Source: Arcobacter acticola
Lineage (GTDB): Bacteria; Campylobacterota; Campylobacteria; Campylobacterales; Arcobacteraceae
Direction: 5' to 3'
Assembly: GCF_013177675.1 (NCBI RefSeq)
Contig: NZ_CP042652.1
Location: 1,054,001-1,118,000, forward strand
DNA: 64,000 nucleotides
Numbering within the stretch: the first letter of the stretch is position 1; each line of letters starts with the position of its first letter. Below are positions 39,449-48,684 of this stretch, in pieces. The notes beneath the pieces are model-generated. The model saw only the letters and a program-made list of their open reading frames with translations, was not told the origin of the DNA and did no database searches. The position numbers and the translations under genes are program-made.

Positions 39449-40507
39449 TTATTTTAAATTAGCCCCAATAGCTTCACTTATATTTGAATACCCATCTTTT
39501 GCCATTAATTCTAAAATCTCTTCGTTGATTTTTCTAACCATTGAAGGACCTTCAAAAATTAGTGCTGAATATGATTGTACAAGTGTAGCGCCATTTTTTA
39601 TTCTTTCGTAAGCTTCTGCTCCTGTTGATATTCCACCAACTGAGATTAAAACTGTCTTCCCAAACAATTCTTTACCTAATTCTTTAAATAAATCTCCAGA
39701 TTTTTGTGTTAAACAAGCACCTGAAAGTCCACCAAAACTTTGGCAATTAGGAACTAGTGAATAATCTATTGTCGTATTAGTAGCAATAATTCCAGCAGCA
39801 CCGGCATTTATTGCACTGTAGCATAAATTAATAGCCATTTGTACTTCCATATCTGGAGCAATTTTCAATAAAATTGGTTTTTCTGTTAATTCTCTTGCCA
39901 TTGTAAAAAGTTCTGTAATAAACTTTTCATTTTGTAAATCTCTTAAATTTGGAGTATTTGGACTAGAAATATTTATTACTAAATAATCACTTGTCTCTTC
40001 AAATTTTTTGATCAAGCTTTTGTAATCACTTAATGCAAACTCTTCTGGAGTTGTTTTATTTTTCCCAATATTCGCACCAATTGGAATATCAAAAGGATAA
40101 ACTTTTTTTAAGTTCTTTAAAACTTTGTGTGCACCTTTGTTATTGAATCCCATTGCATTTTGAACTGATTTAAATTCAGGGTATCTAAACATTCTAGGTT
40201 TTGCATTTCCATCTTGTGGTTTTGGAGTCATTGTTCCAATTTCTGTAAAACCAAATCCTAAAGATTGCATAGCTTTTATCATTGTTGCATTTTTATCAAA
40301 ACCTGCTGCTAGTCCAACTGGATTTGCAAAAGTAACTCCAAAAACTTTTTGAGTTAGTTTAGGATCTGTAATATAATTTTTCTTTTGCATATATGCTTTT
40401 GCAATTTTGCATTTTCCTAATACTCTAAGACCATATTCTGCGATATTATGTGCAGTTTCTGGGTCAAACTTAAATAAGATTTTTTTTAGTGAGTCATAGC
40501 TAAACAA
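39449..40507 (-). CDS. pyrD: Dihydroorotate dehydrogenase (quinone), class 2
   Basis: Oxidises dihydroorotate to orotate with quinone, membrane-associated. It has 352 residues. The N-terminal helical extension is that of class 2; FANPVGLAAGFDKNA, GNAKPRMFRYPE and INISSPNTPNLRDLQ follow, the last with catalytic Ser. The start is TTG (40505-40507) behind AAGGGA. The order msbA-pyrD-peptidase-dapA matches what I recall for Campylobacter. Confidence 0.95.
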   Translation of the reverse strand: MFSYDSLKKILFKFDPETAHNIAEYGLRVLGKCKIAKAYMQKKNYITDPKLTQKVFGVTFANPVGLAAGFDKNATMIKAMQSLGFGFTEIGTMTPKPQDGNAKPRMFRYPEFKSVQNAMGFNNKGAHKVLKNLKKVYPFDIPIGANIGKNKTTPEEFALSDYKSLIKKFEETSDYLVINISSPNTPNLRDLQNEKFITELFTMARELTEKPILLKIAPDMEVQMAINLCYSAINAGAAGIIATNTTIDYSLVPNCQSFGGLSGACLTQKSGDLFKELGKELFGKTVLISVGGISTGAEAYERIKNGATLVQSYSALIFEGPSMVRKINEEILELMAKDGYSNISEAIGANLK

Positions 40508-40592
40508 TATTTATCCCTTTATTTAAAATTATAATATTTTATCTAAAAATCATTAAATATTGGTTTTAATGGTTTTTACAGTTAAAATATAA

Positions 40593-42302
40593 TTATATAT
40601 TTGCTGAATTATACAATCTTTGATACTCATTACATGAAGATAAAAGTTCATTTTCTGTACCAATTGACAAGATCTCACCATTTTTAAATACTGCTATTTT
40701 ATTTGCATTTTTTATAGTACTTAATCTGTGAGCTATTATAAATGTAATTCTATCTATACTTACTTCTTTTATTACTTCACTTATTATTGATTCGCTTTTA
40801 TTATCAAGTGCAGAAGTAGCCTCATCAAGAATCAATATTTTTGGGTTTTTATACAAAGCCCTTGCAATTGCAATTCTTTGTCTCTGACCTCCACTAAGAT
40901 TTGTTCCAAACTCATCTAATACTGTATTAATACCTTTTTTCATTTGCATAACAAAATCATAGGCATGGGCTTGTTTTAAAACTTCAATAACTCTAATTTC
41001 ATCTATTTCATATCCATAGGCTACGTTTGATGCAATTGTATCATTAAAAATATAAACCCTTTGGGTTACTATTGATATATTTTCTCTTAATGATTTTATA
41101 TCAAATTCTTTGATTGAATTACTATTTAATAAGATTTTTCCATTTGTAGTGTCATAAAATCTAATAATTAAATTTATTAAAGAAGATTTTCCTCCACCAC
41201 TATCTCCCACAAGAGCTATTGTTTCACCTTTTGATGCTTCTAAATTTATATTGTTTAATGCTGTAAAGTCATCATATTTTAAGCTAACATCTTTAAAAGT
41301 AATTTTATTTATATCTTTTGGGCATGATAATTCACCTGATAATATACTTGCTTTTTGTGAGAAAATATCATTTATTCTTTCATTTGCAGCAAGGGCATCT
41401 TGCATTTTATTATATAAAGAAGATAATTTTTTAATAGGAGTATAAAGCATAAATAAAGCTGCTACAAATGAAGTAAATGTTCCTGTTGTTAGCTCACCAT
41501 CAATTACTTTTGAACCACCTACAATAATAACAGCAGCAAAGGCAAAAGAACCTATTATTTCCATTACAGGAGATACTAATTCATTTGTTTTTACAGCTTT
41601 CATATTGTATTTAAAGAAAATCATATTATGAATTGAAAATTTATTCGCTTCTATTTTTTCCGTTGAATTTGCTTTTATTATCTCAATATTATTAAAAGAT
41701 TCACTTAAACTTGATGTAATATCTGAGTTACTCTCTTGTGATCTAAAAGATAGTTTCTTCATTTTTTTTGCTAATAAAGATAAAGGATAAATAGCAAGGG
41801 GAAGTACTACTAATCCATAGAATGCAAGTTCAGGTGAATGATAAATTACAAGACCTATTAATCCTACGATTGTTAGGGATTCTCTAATAAATTCAGCAAC
41901 AGTATTTGAAACAGCTTGTTGTATTCTATTTATATCATTTGTAATTCTACTTACTAGTTCTCCCCCATGTTTTTTTTGAAAAAAGTTCATATCTAAAGTT
42001 AAAACATGAGAAAAAAGTTTATCTCTTACTATTCTTGTAATATCTTGTCCAATAAAAGAGATATAGTAAGCTTGAATATATCTTCCAAAACCTTTTGCTG
42101 AATATAATGCAACAATAATAAAAGGCATCATGTATAACATATTCTCATCTTTGTTTATGAAAATATCATCTAACAAAGGTTGAATTACATAAGCTGTCCC
42201 TGAAGTTGATGCTGATACTAAGATAATTCCAATAAATGAGAAAAAAAATTGAAGTTTGTAGTTTTTATAATAGGGTGCATATTGTTTAAAAAAATCTTTC
42301 AT
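40593..42302 (-). CDS. ABC transporter, fused permease/ATPase (MsbA-like lipid exporter)
   Basis: A 569-residue half-transporter. Six membrane helices lie in about 1-310 and the ATPase in about 335-569: Walker A VGDSGGGKSS, signature LSGGQRQR, Walker B ILILDEATSAL and the H-loop His in IIAHRLST. MsbA-type lipid A-core flipping is the best guess from context (murJ and pyrD neighbours); PglK-type lipid-linked oligosaccharide flippases are similar. An 85-base gap separates it from pyrD. Confidence 0.87.
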   Translation of the reverse strand: MKDFFKQYAPYYKNYKLQFFFSFIGIILVSASTSGTAYVIQPLLDDIFINKDENMLYMMPFIIVALYSAKGFGRYIQAYYISFIGQDITRIVRDKLFSHVLTLDMNFFQKKHGGELVSRITNDINRIQQAVSNTVAEFIRESLTIVGLIGLVIYHSPELAFYGLVVLPLAIYPLSLLAKKMKKLSFRSQESNSDITSSLSESFNNIEIIKANSTEKIEANKFSIHNMIFFKYNMKAVKTNELVSPVMEIIGSFAFAAVIIVGGSKVIDGELTTGTFTSFVAALFMLYTPIKKLSSLYNKMQDALAANERINDIFSQKASILSGELSCPKDINKITFKDVSLKYDDFTALNNINLEASKGETIALVGDSGGGKSSLINLIIRFYDTTNGKILLNSNSIKEFDIKSLRENISIVTQRVYIFNDTIASNVAYGYEIDEIRVIEVLKQAHAYDFVMQMKKGINTVLDEFGTNLSGGQRQRIAIARALYKNPKILILDEATSALDNKSESIISEVIKEVSIDRITFIIAHRLSTIKNANKIAVFKNGEILSIGTENELLSSCNEYQRLYNSANI

Positions 42303-42369
42303 CTAAATCCTAATTAAATATTTATAAAACTTGGATTATAGCCAATAGTTACTAAATATAGCTAAATTT

Positions 42370-42408
42370 ACAATGTATAAAAAGTATAAATTACTTTTTA
42401 TACATTGT
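42370..42408 (-). terminator. Hairpin at the murJ 3' end
   Basis: A perfect 17-bp stem (42370-42386 with 42392-42408) on a 5-base loop. The arm nearest murJ contains its last codons and stop. T-richness after the stem is weak, but the stem is long; it probably ends murJ transcripts. Confidence 0.6.
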
Positions 42409-43692
42409 GATGAATTTATTAAAACCAAATGCTTTAATAGTCAGAAAAAATAGAATAAACCCACTTAATGTGCTAGCAAAAGCAAGTCCAGCAGCTCCAT
42501 AAGGTTTTATTAAAATTAAAGAGAAAACTATATTCCAAGCTAAACTTTTCATAGATATTTTTGCTGATAAGTATTGTTGTTCATTTGCATATAACCACAA
42601 AGAAAATATTTTTGCCAAACCAAAAGGTAAAAGTCCCATAAGATACATTGTTAAGATTAATGCAGTATTTTGTGTATCAACACTATTAAATGCACCTCTT
42701 TCAAATAAAAGTTTTACAATAAACTCATTAAATACAATTCCAATTAACATGGATGTTGATAATACAGCAAATAAAATCAAAGATGATTTTTTCATTAAAT
42801 GTAAAGCTCTATTTTCATCTTTGTTTTTTATAGCTTTTGCTATCATTGGGAATAATGCAATTGAAGTTGCTATTGCAAATATGGCAAGAGGAAGCTGAAA
42901 AACTCTATTTGCATAATATAAATATGAAATTGAACCACTTATTAAAAATGATGCTAACCATGTATCTATAAATGCAGATAAGTGAAGTGTTGAAGAACCT
43001 AAAGTTGCAGAAAAGAAGTTCTTATAAAATTTGTTTTCTTCTTTTTTCTTATGTTTCTTAAAGTGAAATATTTTACACAAATTAGCTTTTTTAATAGAGT
43101 ATAAATGAACTAGTACCTGTAGCATTCCTCCAACAATTACCCCATATGATAAATAAAATGTAATCTCATATTCATCTTTACCTTTTGCAATTAAAAGTGC
43201 AGCTATCATTCCTAAATTCAAAAGAGCAGTTGAGTAAGCACTTGTTGCAAAATGGTGTTTATATTGTAATAAAGCAGCCATAAATGTTACTGTAAAGATT
43301 ATTGGCAAATAATAAAAATTTATAGCAAATAATGGAGCCGCTAAATCAATAGTTTCTTGTGTAAATCCTATTGCAAAAGCTTTTGCAACAAAATGTGAAA
43401 ACATACTTACTATTAAAGATAATATAATTAAAAAACCAAATAGCTGTAAAAAAATCATTGATGAAAATCTAATTTTATGTTTTGATTTTGCATATGAAGG
43501 AATAAAAGCTTGTGTGAAAGCTCCATCTGCAAATACACTTCTAAATAAATTAGGCAATTTAAATGCAATAAAAAATATATCTGAATATATATTAGCACCT
43601 AAAATTGATGCTGTTAATAAATCTCGAACAAAACCTAAAACCCTTGAAACTAAAATTCCTGAACTATTTGTAAAAATTGACTTGATTAACAT
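42391..43692 (-). CDS. murJ: Lipid II flippase MurJ
   Basis: A 433-residue polytopic MOP-superfamily protein (MviN/MurJ) that moves lipid II across the inner membrane. SSGILVSRVLGFVRD at 9-23, with Arg in helix 1, and FADGAFTQAFIPSY near 55-68 are MurJ hallmarks. It is slightly shorter than E. coli MurJ at the C-terminus (about 12 rather than 14 helices). Its start shares one base with the upstream nuclease gene. Confidence 0.93.
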   Translation of the reverse strand: MLIKSIFTNSSGILVSRVLGFVRDLLTASILGANIYSDIFFIAFKLPNLFRSVFADGAFTQAFIPSYAKSKHKIRFSSMIFLQLFGFLIILSLIVSMFSHFVAKAFAIGFTQETIDLAAPLFAINFYYLPIIFTVTFMAALLQYKHHFATSAYSTALLNLGMIAALLIAKGKDEYEITFYLSYGVIVGGMLQVLVHLYSIKKANLCKIFHFKKHKKKEENKFYKNFFSATLGSSTLHLSAFIDTWLASFLISGSISYLYYANRVFQLPLAIFAIATSIALFPMIAKAIKNKDENRALHLMKKSSLILFAVLSTSMLIGIVFNEFIVKLLFERGAFNSVDTQNTALILTMYLMGLLPFGLAKIFSLWLYANEQQYLSAKISMKSLAWNIVFSLILIKPYGAAGLAFASTLSGFILFFLTIKAFGFNKFITMYKK

Positions 43693-45275
43693 TAAAATCC
43701 TACTTTAAAATCTGATTGTTTATGAATTATAATTTGCATATTTCCCCTATATGAAGCTAGTTGAGCATTTAAAATTGTGATTTTATCACCATCTTTTGGC
43801 AATAACTTTTTATCTTTTGAATAAATTTTAATATATTTATTATCATTTACATAAAGCTTTGAGTTTTTCATTACTCCTTTTAGATTTGTAATAATCTCAT
43901 TTTCATATTTAAAATCAAGAATATCTATACTATTTGCATCTAAATATAAATCTTTATAATTAGCTATTTCTTTTATTTCATCTAAAACTACAAAATCTTT
44001 TATCTCTTTTAATCCATAGTAATCATATATTTGATTAATTTGAAGATTGTATGAGTGTCCAAGTTTTAGATTTTGAGCATTTTGGTAGATATAAATTGCT
44101 CTATCGTTTTGCCTTTTTATTATTGCTTTTTCATTATCTTTATAAATTACAATTACATTATTTATTGTAAGAGGTTCTATTAGTTTCTCTTTTTTATATA
44201 AATCTGAAATAGAGTTTATTTCATTTGTATTATTCTCTACTTGGATTTTTTTTAGTATATTTGTATCTTCTTTTTTTATTGAAAATTTTGCATAAATAGG
44301 AAGATGATCTGAAAAGCCAATTCCTTTGTGGATTTTATCATACTTTTTACCACTCATTTCCCATCTAATTACATCATTGTTTTTATATAGATAATCTGCT
44401 TTAAAAACTTTAAATGATTTAGGAATATAAGAAACCCTTTTTGTATCAAATAAAGCAGGGGATAAGATAATACTATCAGGTGTATTATTTTGTCTTCTAA
44501 ATTTTGTTGAAAATCTTTCATTTGTAGGAAGATCAAGCCATAAATTAAAGTGAACTCTTTTATCATAATTTAAAATATCATCATAAGTTATAAACTTATT
44601 TTCATAAGTTGTATTTAAAATTTGATTTATTCCTGTAATTGAAGAACTGTTATTTAATTTTTGATTGTTTCTAAATGTTTGATATTCATTGTAGTTAGAA
44701 TTAAAATCACCTAATAAAATATAGTCATAATCTTTTGGCAGTTGAATTAATCTATCTTGTAGAGTTTTTGCATATTTTATTCTATAACTTTCAGGTGCTG
44801 CTTTTGAAGGCCAGTGATTATTAAAAACTTTGAATTCTATATTTTCATTAGAAAAAGTTGTTTCTAGTATGGGTCTGTAGAGTCTTTTAGTAAATTTTAC
44901 ATCAATATTTTTATTGTTTTTAATCTCTATTTTAGATAGAAATCCTACCCCAACAGCAGAATCTGGGTACTTAATAAATGAATAATATGTATATTTTGGA
45001 AGTTTACTTGAAAGTAGTTTCATTAAATCTCTATTTTCGATTTCTTGAAGAGCTATAATATCTGCATCTATGTCATTTATAACTTTTAATAAATTGTTTA
45101 ATTTAATATTGAAATTTCTTTGATTCCATTGATTTTTTGTATTGGGTATAAATTCACTATATTCACTATTGTCTTTTTTTAAATCAAAAAAGTTTTCAAC
45201 ATTGTAGCTAGCTATTGTTATATTATTTGCATTTAATGAGATTGAAAATATTAATAAAATTAGATATTTGAACAA
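43692..45275 (-). CDS. Secreted endonuclease/exonuclease/phosphatase-fold protein
   Basis: A 527-residue protein with a signal peptide (about 1-16). An EEP catalytic domain (about 18-330) shows ALQEIENRDL, FNNHWPSK, LLGDFNSN and FSDHLPIYA, which hold the metal and catalytic Glu, His, Asp and Asn. The C-terminal 190 residues look beta-rich, like an OB fold (LTINNVIVIYKDNEKAIIKR), and might bind nucleic acid. A periplasmic or secreted DNase is the likely role. It overlaps murJ by one base. Confidence 0.84.
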   Translation of the reverse strand: MFKYLILLIFSISLNANNITIASYNVENFFDLKKDNSEYSEFIPNTKNQWNQRNFNIKLNNLLKVINDIDADIIALQEIENRDLMKLLSSKLPKYTYYSFIKYPDSAVGVGFLSKIEIKNNKNIDVKFTKRLYRPILETTFSNENIEFKVFNNHWPSKAAPESYRIKYAKTLQDRLIQLPKDYDYILLGDFNSNYNEYQTFRNNQKLNNSSSITGINQILNTTYENKFITYDDILNYDKRVHFNLWLDLPTNERFSTKFRRQNNTPDSIILSPALFDTKRVSYIPKSFKVFKADYLYKNNDVIRWEMSGKKYDKIHKGIGFSDHLPIYAKFSIKKEDTNILKKIQVENNTNEINSISDLYKKEKLIEPLTINNVIVIYKDNEKAIIKRQNDRAIYIYQNAQNLKLGHSYNLQINQIYDYYGLKEIKDFVVLDEIKEIANYKDLYLDANSIDILDFKYENEIITNLKGVMKNSKLYVNDNKYIKIYSKDKKLLPKDGDKITILNAQLASYRGNMQIIIHKQSDFKVGF

Positions 45276-45280
45276 AATAG

Positions 45281-45322
45281 AATATCTCCGATAAATTTTT
45301 TTGTTATATTATCGAAGATATT
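45281..45322 (-). terminator. Terminator after the desulforubrerythrin gene
   Basis: 45281-45294 and 45309-45322 pair over 14 bases with one G-U. It lies between the desulforubrerythrin stop and the nuclease start on the minus strand. Confidence 0.65.
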
Positions 45323-45339
45323 ATGTTTAAGAGGTTAAA

Positions 45340-45990
45340 CTATTTTTTTGCGTTTAATCTTGATTGGTATTCTAATGGATGTTTACAAACAGGACAAACT
45401 TTAAGAGCTTTTTTACCTCTGTGAACATGTCCACAAACTTCACAAATCCACTCTTCTTCTTCATCACTAACATGTTCTTTTCCAGAATCTAATCGGTGTT
45501 TTAAACTTTTATACATATTTTCATGTTCGATTTCGATTTTTCCAATCATATCTAACATTCTTGCAATATCACCATGACCTTCTTCTTTTGCAACTTTTGC
45601 AAATTCTGGATACATAGTAACATTTTCATAAGATTCACCATCAATTGCATATTGAAGATTTTCACTTGTATTGCCAAACTCTTTGTCATAATTTAAAACA
45701 TTATAAGCTTTTAATTCAAGCTTAGCATGCATTTTTTCATTATTAGCAGCTCTTTGGAAATGCTCAGCAATATCTCTAAAACCTTCTTTTTGAGCAATTT
45801 TTGCAAAATATTCATATTTATTTCTAGCCATTGACTCGCCTGCAAAAGCTTTCATTAAAACTACAGATGTTAAATCTTTTGTTATCATTTCCATAGCTTG
45901 ACCACAGCAGTGTAGTTCTCCACCACCTACATTTTGTACTTCTACCACGTTTCCACATTTGTTACATTTATAAGACTGATATTGTTTCAT
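45340..45990 (-). CDS. Desulforubrerythrin (copy 1)
   Basis: A 216-residue three-domain peroxidase. A desulforedoxin-type domain (YKCNKCG, then HCCGQ, residues 8-33) precedes a rubrerythrin di-iron domain (about 36-165, with KYEYF and repeated E-x2-H) and a C-terminal rubredoxin (ICEVCGHVHRGKKALKVCPVC). This matches the C. jejuni desulforubrerythrin. It reduces hydrogen peroxide in the cytoplasm. TAAAGGAG precedes the ATG. A near-palindrome TGAATTATTATTCA is at 46006-46019 just upstream. Confidence 0.93.
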   Translation of the reverse strand: MKQYQSYKCNKCGNVVEVQNVGGGELHCCGQAMEMITKDLTSVVLMKAFAGESMARNKYEYFAKIAQKEGFRDIAEHFQRAANNEKMHAKLELKAYNVLNYDKEFGNTSENLQYAIDGESYENVTMYPEFAKVAKEEGHGDIARMLDMIGKIEIEHENMYKSLKHRLDSGKEHVSDEEEEWICEVCGHVHRGKKALKVCPVCKHPLEYQSRLNAKK

Positions 45991-46005
45991 ATTTTTTCTC
46001 CTTTA

Positions 46006-46019
46006 TGAATTATTATTCA
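46006..46019. promoter_or_regulatory. Candidate Per/Fur-type box upstream of desulforubrerythrin 1
   Basis: TGAATTATTATTCA is an imperfect palindrome 17-30 bases before the start. It shares GAATTATTAT with the box at 46822-46836 upstream of copy 2. Since PerR is encoded next to them, PerR is the obvious candidate; this is inference. Confidence 0.4.
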
Positions 46020-46048
46020 CATTCTAACATAATATTATTTAATGAAAT

Positions 46049-46711
46049 TTAACCAGCAGTAATATCTTTTGGTTTTTTCTTGAAATACTCTTTTTCAACT
46101 GCACATAAAGGACAAGCTTTAGGTGGTTTTTTACCTCTATGAACATGTCCACAAACTTCACATACCCATTCTTCTTCTTCATCTGATTCTAAGAACCCTT
46201 CATCAATTAAAGCTTGTTTTAATTCTAAATACTCTTTTTCATGCTCAACTTCAACTTTTCCAATAGCTTTAAACATTCTTGCTATTTCTTTTAAACCTTC
46301 CTCTTTTGCTATTGCTTCAAAGTTTGGGTACATCTCTTCATGTTCATATTTTTCACCATCAGCTGCGTATTGGATATTGTTTTTTGTTGAGTTTAATTCT
46401 ATATTGTGTACCAATTTATTGTATGCTTTAAACTCAGCAATTGCATGGTATTTTTCATTTTCAGCAGCTTCATTAAAAAATCTTGCGATTTTATGAAAAC
46501 CTTCATCAAAAGCAATTTGTGCAAAAAATTCATATTTATTTCTAGCTTGTGATTCACCTGCAAAGGCTTTCATTAAATTTACAGCAGTTAAATTTTCTGT
46601 TATCATTTCCATTTCATTTCCACAGCAAGATAATTTTGCGTTTGTTCCTGTTACTTGTACTTCTACTTCACATCCACATGTGTTACATTTATAAGTTTCA
46701 TATTGTTTCAT
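46049..46711 (-). CDS. Desulforubrerythrin (copy 2)
   Basis: A 220-residue paralogue of the preceding gene with the same three domains: desulforedoxin-like YKCNTCG with SCCGN (8-34), rubrerythrin di-iron core, and rubredoxin VCEVCGHVHRGKKPPKACPLC. All expected Cys, Glu and His ligands appear present. The copies differ at many positions, so the duplication is not recent. AAGGA lies 9 bases before the ATG. It is separated from copy 1 by 58 bases and shares its upstream region with the perR side. Confidence 0.93.
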   Translation of the reverse strand: MKQYETYKCNTCGCEVEVQVTGTNAKLSCCGNEMEMITENLTAVNLMKAFAGESQARNKYEFFAQIAFDEGFHKIARFFNEAAENEKYHAIAEFKAYNKLVHNIELNSTKNNIQYAADGEKYEHEEMYPNFEAIAKEEGLKEIARMFKAIGKVEVEHEKEYLELKQALIDEGFLESDEEEEWVCEVCGHVHRGKKPPKACPLCAVEKEYFKKKPKDITAG

Positions 46712-46821
46712 TTTTCATTTTCCTTAAGCATTATTTTTATTATTGGATAATTTTTATCCTTTGAAGTATTGTAATATATTAAAACTTAAAAGAAAATTAT
46801 TCTCCATTAATAAAATTTATG

Positions 46822-46836
46822 CTATAATAATTCTAC
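46822..46836. promoter_or_regulatory. Candidate Per/Fur box left of the IS5-family element
   Basis: CTATAATAATTCTAC matches the 7-1-7 Per box TTATAATNATTATAA at 11 of 14 fixed positions. It lies 111 bases upstream of desulforubrerythrin 2 and 46 bases left of the IS that separates it from perR. It could also serve as a -10 box toward perR. Confidence 0.45.
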
Positions 46837-46882
46837 GGAACATATATTTAATATATATAGTTTATGTAGAAATAAATATTAA

Positions 46883-48226
46883 GGGAACCTCTAAAAATAC
46901 CTTTTAAAGCTCCCAACTTTTACTTTTTTTGATTTTTAAAAAATCTCAGCCCAATTCTAACTGAACTTTACTAAGAATTTTGTGGAAATCACCCTAATAT
47001 TTTGGATATTTCATCCATTTCCCAACTCTTTTCATATCAATTTTACCTTTTGTAATCTAACCATCTGTTCGTATCTGACTAAGTTGTAGGTAAGGTTCGT
47101 AAGTCCTATTGTGGACTTTATCCTATCTATTCCAATTGAGAGAAGATTAAGTGCATTATGCATTTGAGTTGTAAGTGTTCCAAATATATGTTCAACTCTT
47201 ACTCTTGTTTTAGAGTGTTTATAATTTTCTTTATGCTGGGCATTGGTTAAGGGTTTGTTTCTGTAGGCTCTTTTGATAACTTTTGATTTCACATTTTTAC
47301 TTTCGAGATATTGCTCAGTCTCTTCAGATTTATAAGCACTATCAGCATAGAGGGTATTATCATCTCCATCTATCAAATCTTTAACCACTTGTGAATCATG
47401 GGTTGAAGCTGGCGTCACTTCATATTTAGTGATAATTTTAGTTTTCTGATCTGAGGCTACATGATCTTTATATCCATATTCTCTTTGACCTCCTTTTGTT
47501 GTCCATCTTGCATCACAATCTTTTTGAGCTTTTTTATTTGGATTGTCTTCAAAGCTTTGTGGCATTTTATCCTCTTTGATTTGTTTATTTTCATCTCTTG
47601 TATTTCTTTGTTTGGGTACATTTACAAATGAAGCATCAACGATTGTCCCCTCTTTGGCAACTATTCCATTTGAGATAAGTTTAGAGGTAAATAGTTCAAA
47701 TAATTTTTTGGATAAACCTTTCTCTTTTAGTTGCTCTTTAAACAACCATATAGTCTTTTCATCTGGTACATCATCACCGATTTGCAATCCTAAAAAATCT
47801 AAAAATGATAATCTATCTTTGATCTGAAATTCTGTTTGTTCATCTGAAAGATTATAATATCGTTGAAGTATTAAAATTTTAAACATTAGCAATTTATCGT
47901 ATGGCTTTCTTCCTGCATTTGACTTTCTATCCTCTTTTTCTAAAGCTGATTCAATTGTTTCTCTAAACATCTCCCAATCAATAATCTTGTTTAGTTTTTG
48001 TAGCGGTGGTTGATGTTTATTGATTTTTTCCAATTGAAATTCGTAGTCAAATAGTCCTGCCATTTTTTAACCTTTGTACCTATATTTATATAGATATTTT
48101 AGCTAAAAAGTCCTACAAAAAGCCTTACATAAAGGGTTTTGTCGCTTTATTGCAAAGTATACATCATCAGTGATTTTATGAATATTTTCAATTTTTATGA
48201 ATATTGACTAATTTTTAGAGGTGCCC
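46883..48226 (-). mobile_element. IS5-family insertion sequence, apparently intact
   Basis: A 1344-bp element. The terminal inverted repeats are GGGAACCTCTAAAAAT (46883-46898) and ATTTTTAGAGGTGCCC (48211-48226), 15 of 16 matched. It is flanked by the 4-base direct repeat TTAA (46879-46882 and 48227-48230), which fits the YTAR target of the IS5 group. One transposase gene fills it. It sits between desulforubrerythrin 2 and the perR-like gene. Confidence 0.93.
47032..48063 (-). CDS. IS5-family transposase
   Basis: A 343-residue DDE transposase in a single frame. The catalytic residues are visible in TIVDASFV (Asp, near 141), LYADSAYKS (Asp, near 240) and RVRVEHIFG (Glu, near 291). The N-terminus MAGLFDYEFQLEKINKHQPP is typical of the IS5 group. 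The gene is uninterrupted, so the element may still be mobile. The transposase reads away from perR. Confidence 0.95.
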   Translation of the reverse strand: MAGLFDYEFQLEKINKHQPPLQKLNKIIDWEMFRETIESALEKEDRKSNAGRKPYDKLLMFKILILQRYYNLSDEQTEFQIKDRLSFLDFLGLQIGDDVPDEKTIWLFKEQLKEKGLSKKLFELFTSKLISNGIVAKEGTIVDASFVNVPKQRNTRDENKQIKEDKMPQSFEDNPNKKAQKDCDARWTTKGGQREYGYKDHVASDQKTKIITKYEVTPASTHDSQVVKDLIDGDDNTLYADSAYKSEETEQYLESKNVKSKVIKRAYRNKPLTNAQHKENYKHSKTRVRVEHIFGTLTTQMHNALNLLSIGIDRIKSTIGLTNLTYNLVRYEQMVRLQKVKLI

Positions 48227-48262
48227 TTAAAATAGTATTATTCCACGAAAGAAGAGGACATT

Positions 48263-48667
48263 ATGAATAATTATACAAATTTATTAAAAGAATATGATTT
48301 AAAAGTTACTCCTCAAAGAGTAGCAATAGTTGAAGAACTTTTTAAAAATGGGCATATGAATATTGATGATTTATATAAAAAATTATTATCAAAATTCCCA
48401 TCTGTATCATTAGCAACAATTTATAAGAACATAAATGCAATGGTAGAAAAAGTTTTTCTTTCAGAGGTAAAAATACCAAACTCAAAATCAGTTTATGAGT
48501 TAGTTAAAACAGAGCATGCACACTTAGTTTGTTCATGTTGTGGAGCTATTGAAGATATAATGCTTGATCCATCAAGTATTATAAATGAAGTTTCAACTTT
48601 AAGCTCTTTTAAAATTGACTCAACAAATATCGTTTTAAGTGGTATTTGTCCTAAATGTACAAAATAG
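48263..48667 (+). CDS. perR: Fur-family regulator, probably PerR
   Basis: A 134-residue Fur-family repressor. The winged helix (about 12-75) contains VTPQRVAIVEEL and PSVSLATIYKNI. Two CxxC pairs (CSCC near 92-95, CPKC near 130-133) form the structural zinc site, and AHLVCSCCGA gives the His region. Adjacency to two desulforubrerythrins favours PerR over Fur. AGAGGA lies just before the ATG. An IS now lies 36 bases upstream, cutting off any more distant promoter. Confidence 0.87.
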   Translation: MNNYTNLLKEYDLKVTPQRVAIVEELFKNGHMNIDDLYKKLLSKFPSVSLATIYKNINAMVEKVFLSEVKIPNSKSVYELVKTEHAHLVCSCCGAIEDIMLDPSSIINEVSTLSSFKIDSTNIVLSGICPKCTK

Positions 48668-48684
48668 TCTTTATAGACTATTTT
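48661..48684. terminator. Bidirectional hairpin between perR and the antiporter
   Basis: AAAATAGTCT (48661-48670) and AGACTATTTT (48675-48684) form a perfect 10-bp stem. It includes the perR stop codon and overlaps the end of the antiporter gene, so it must serve both. Confidence 0.75.
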
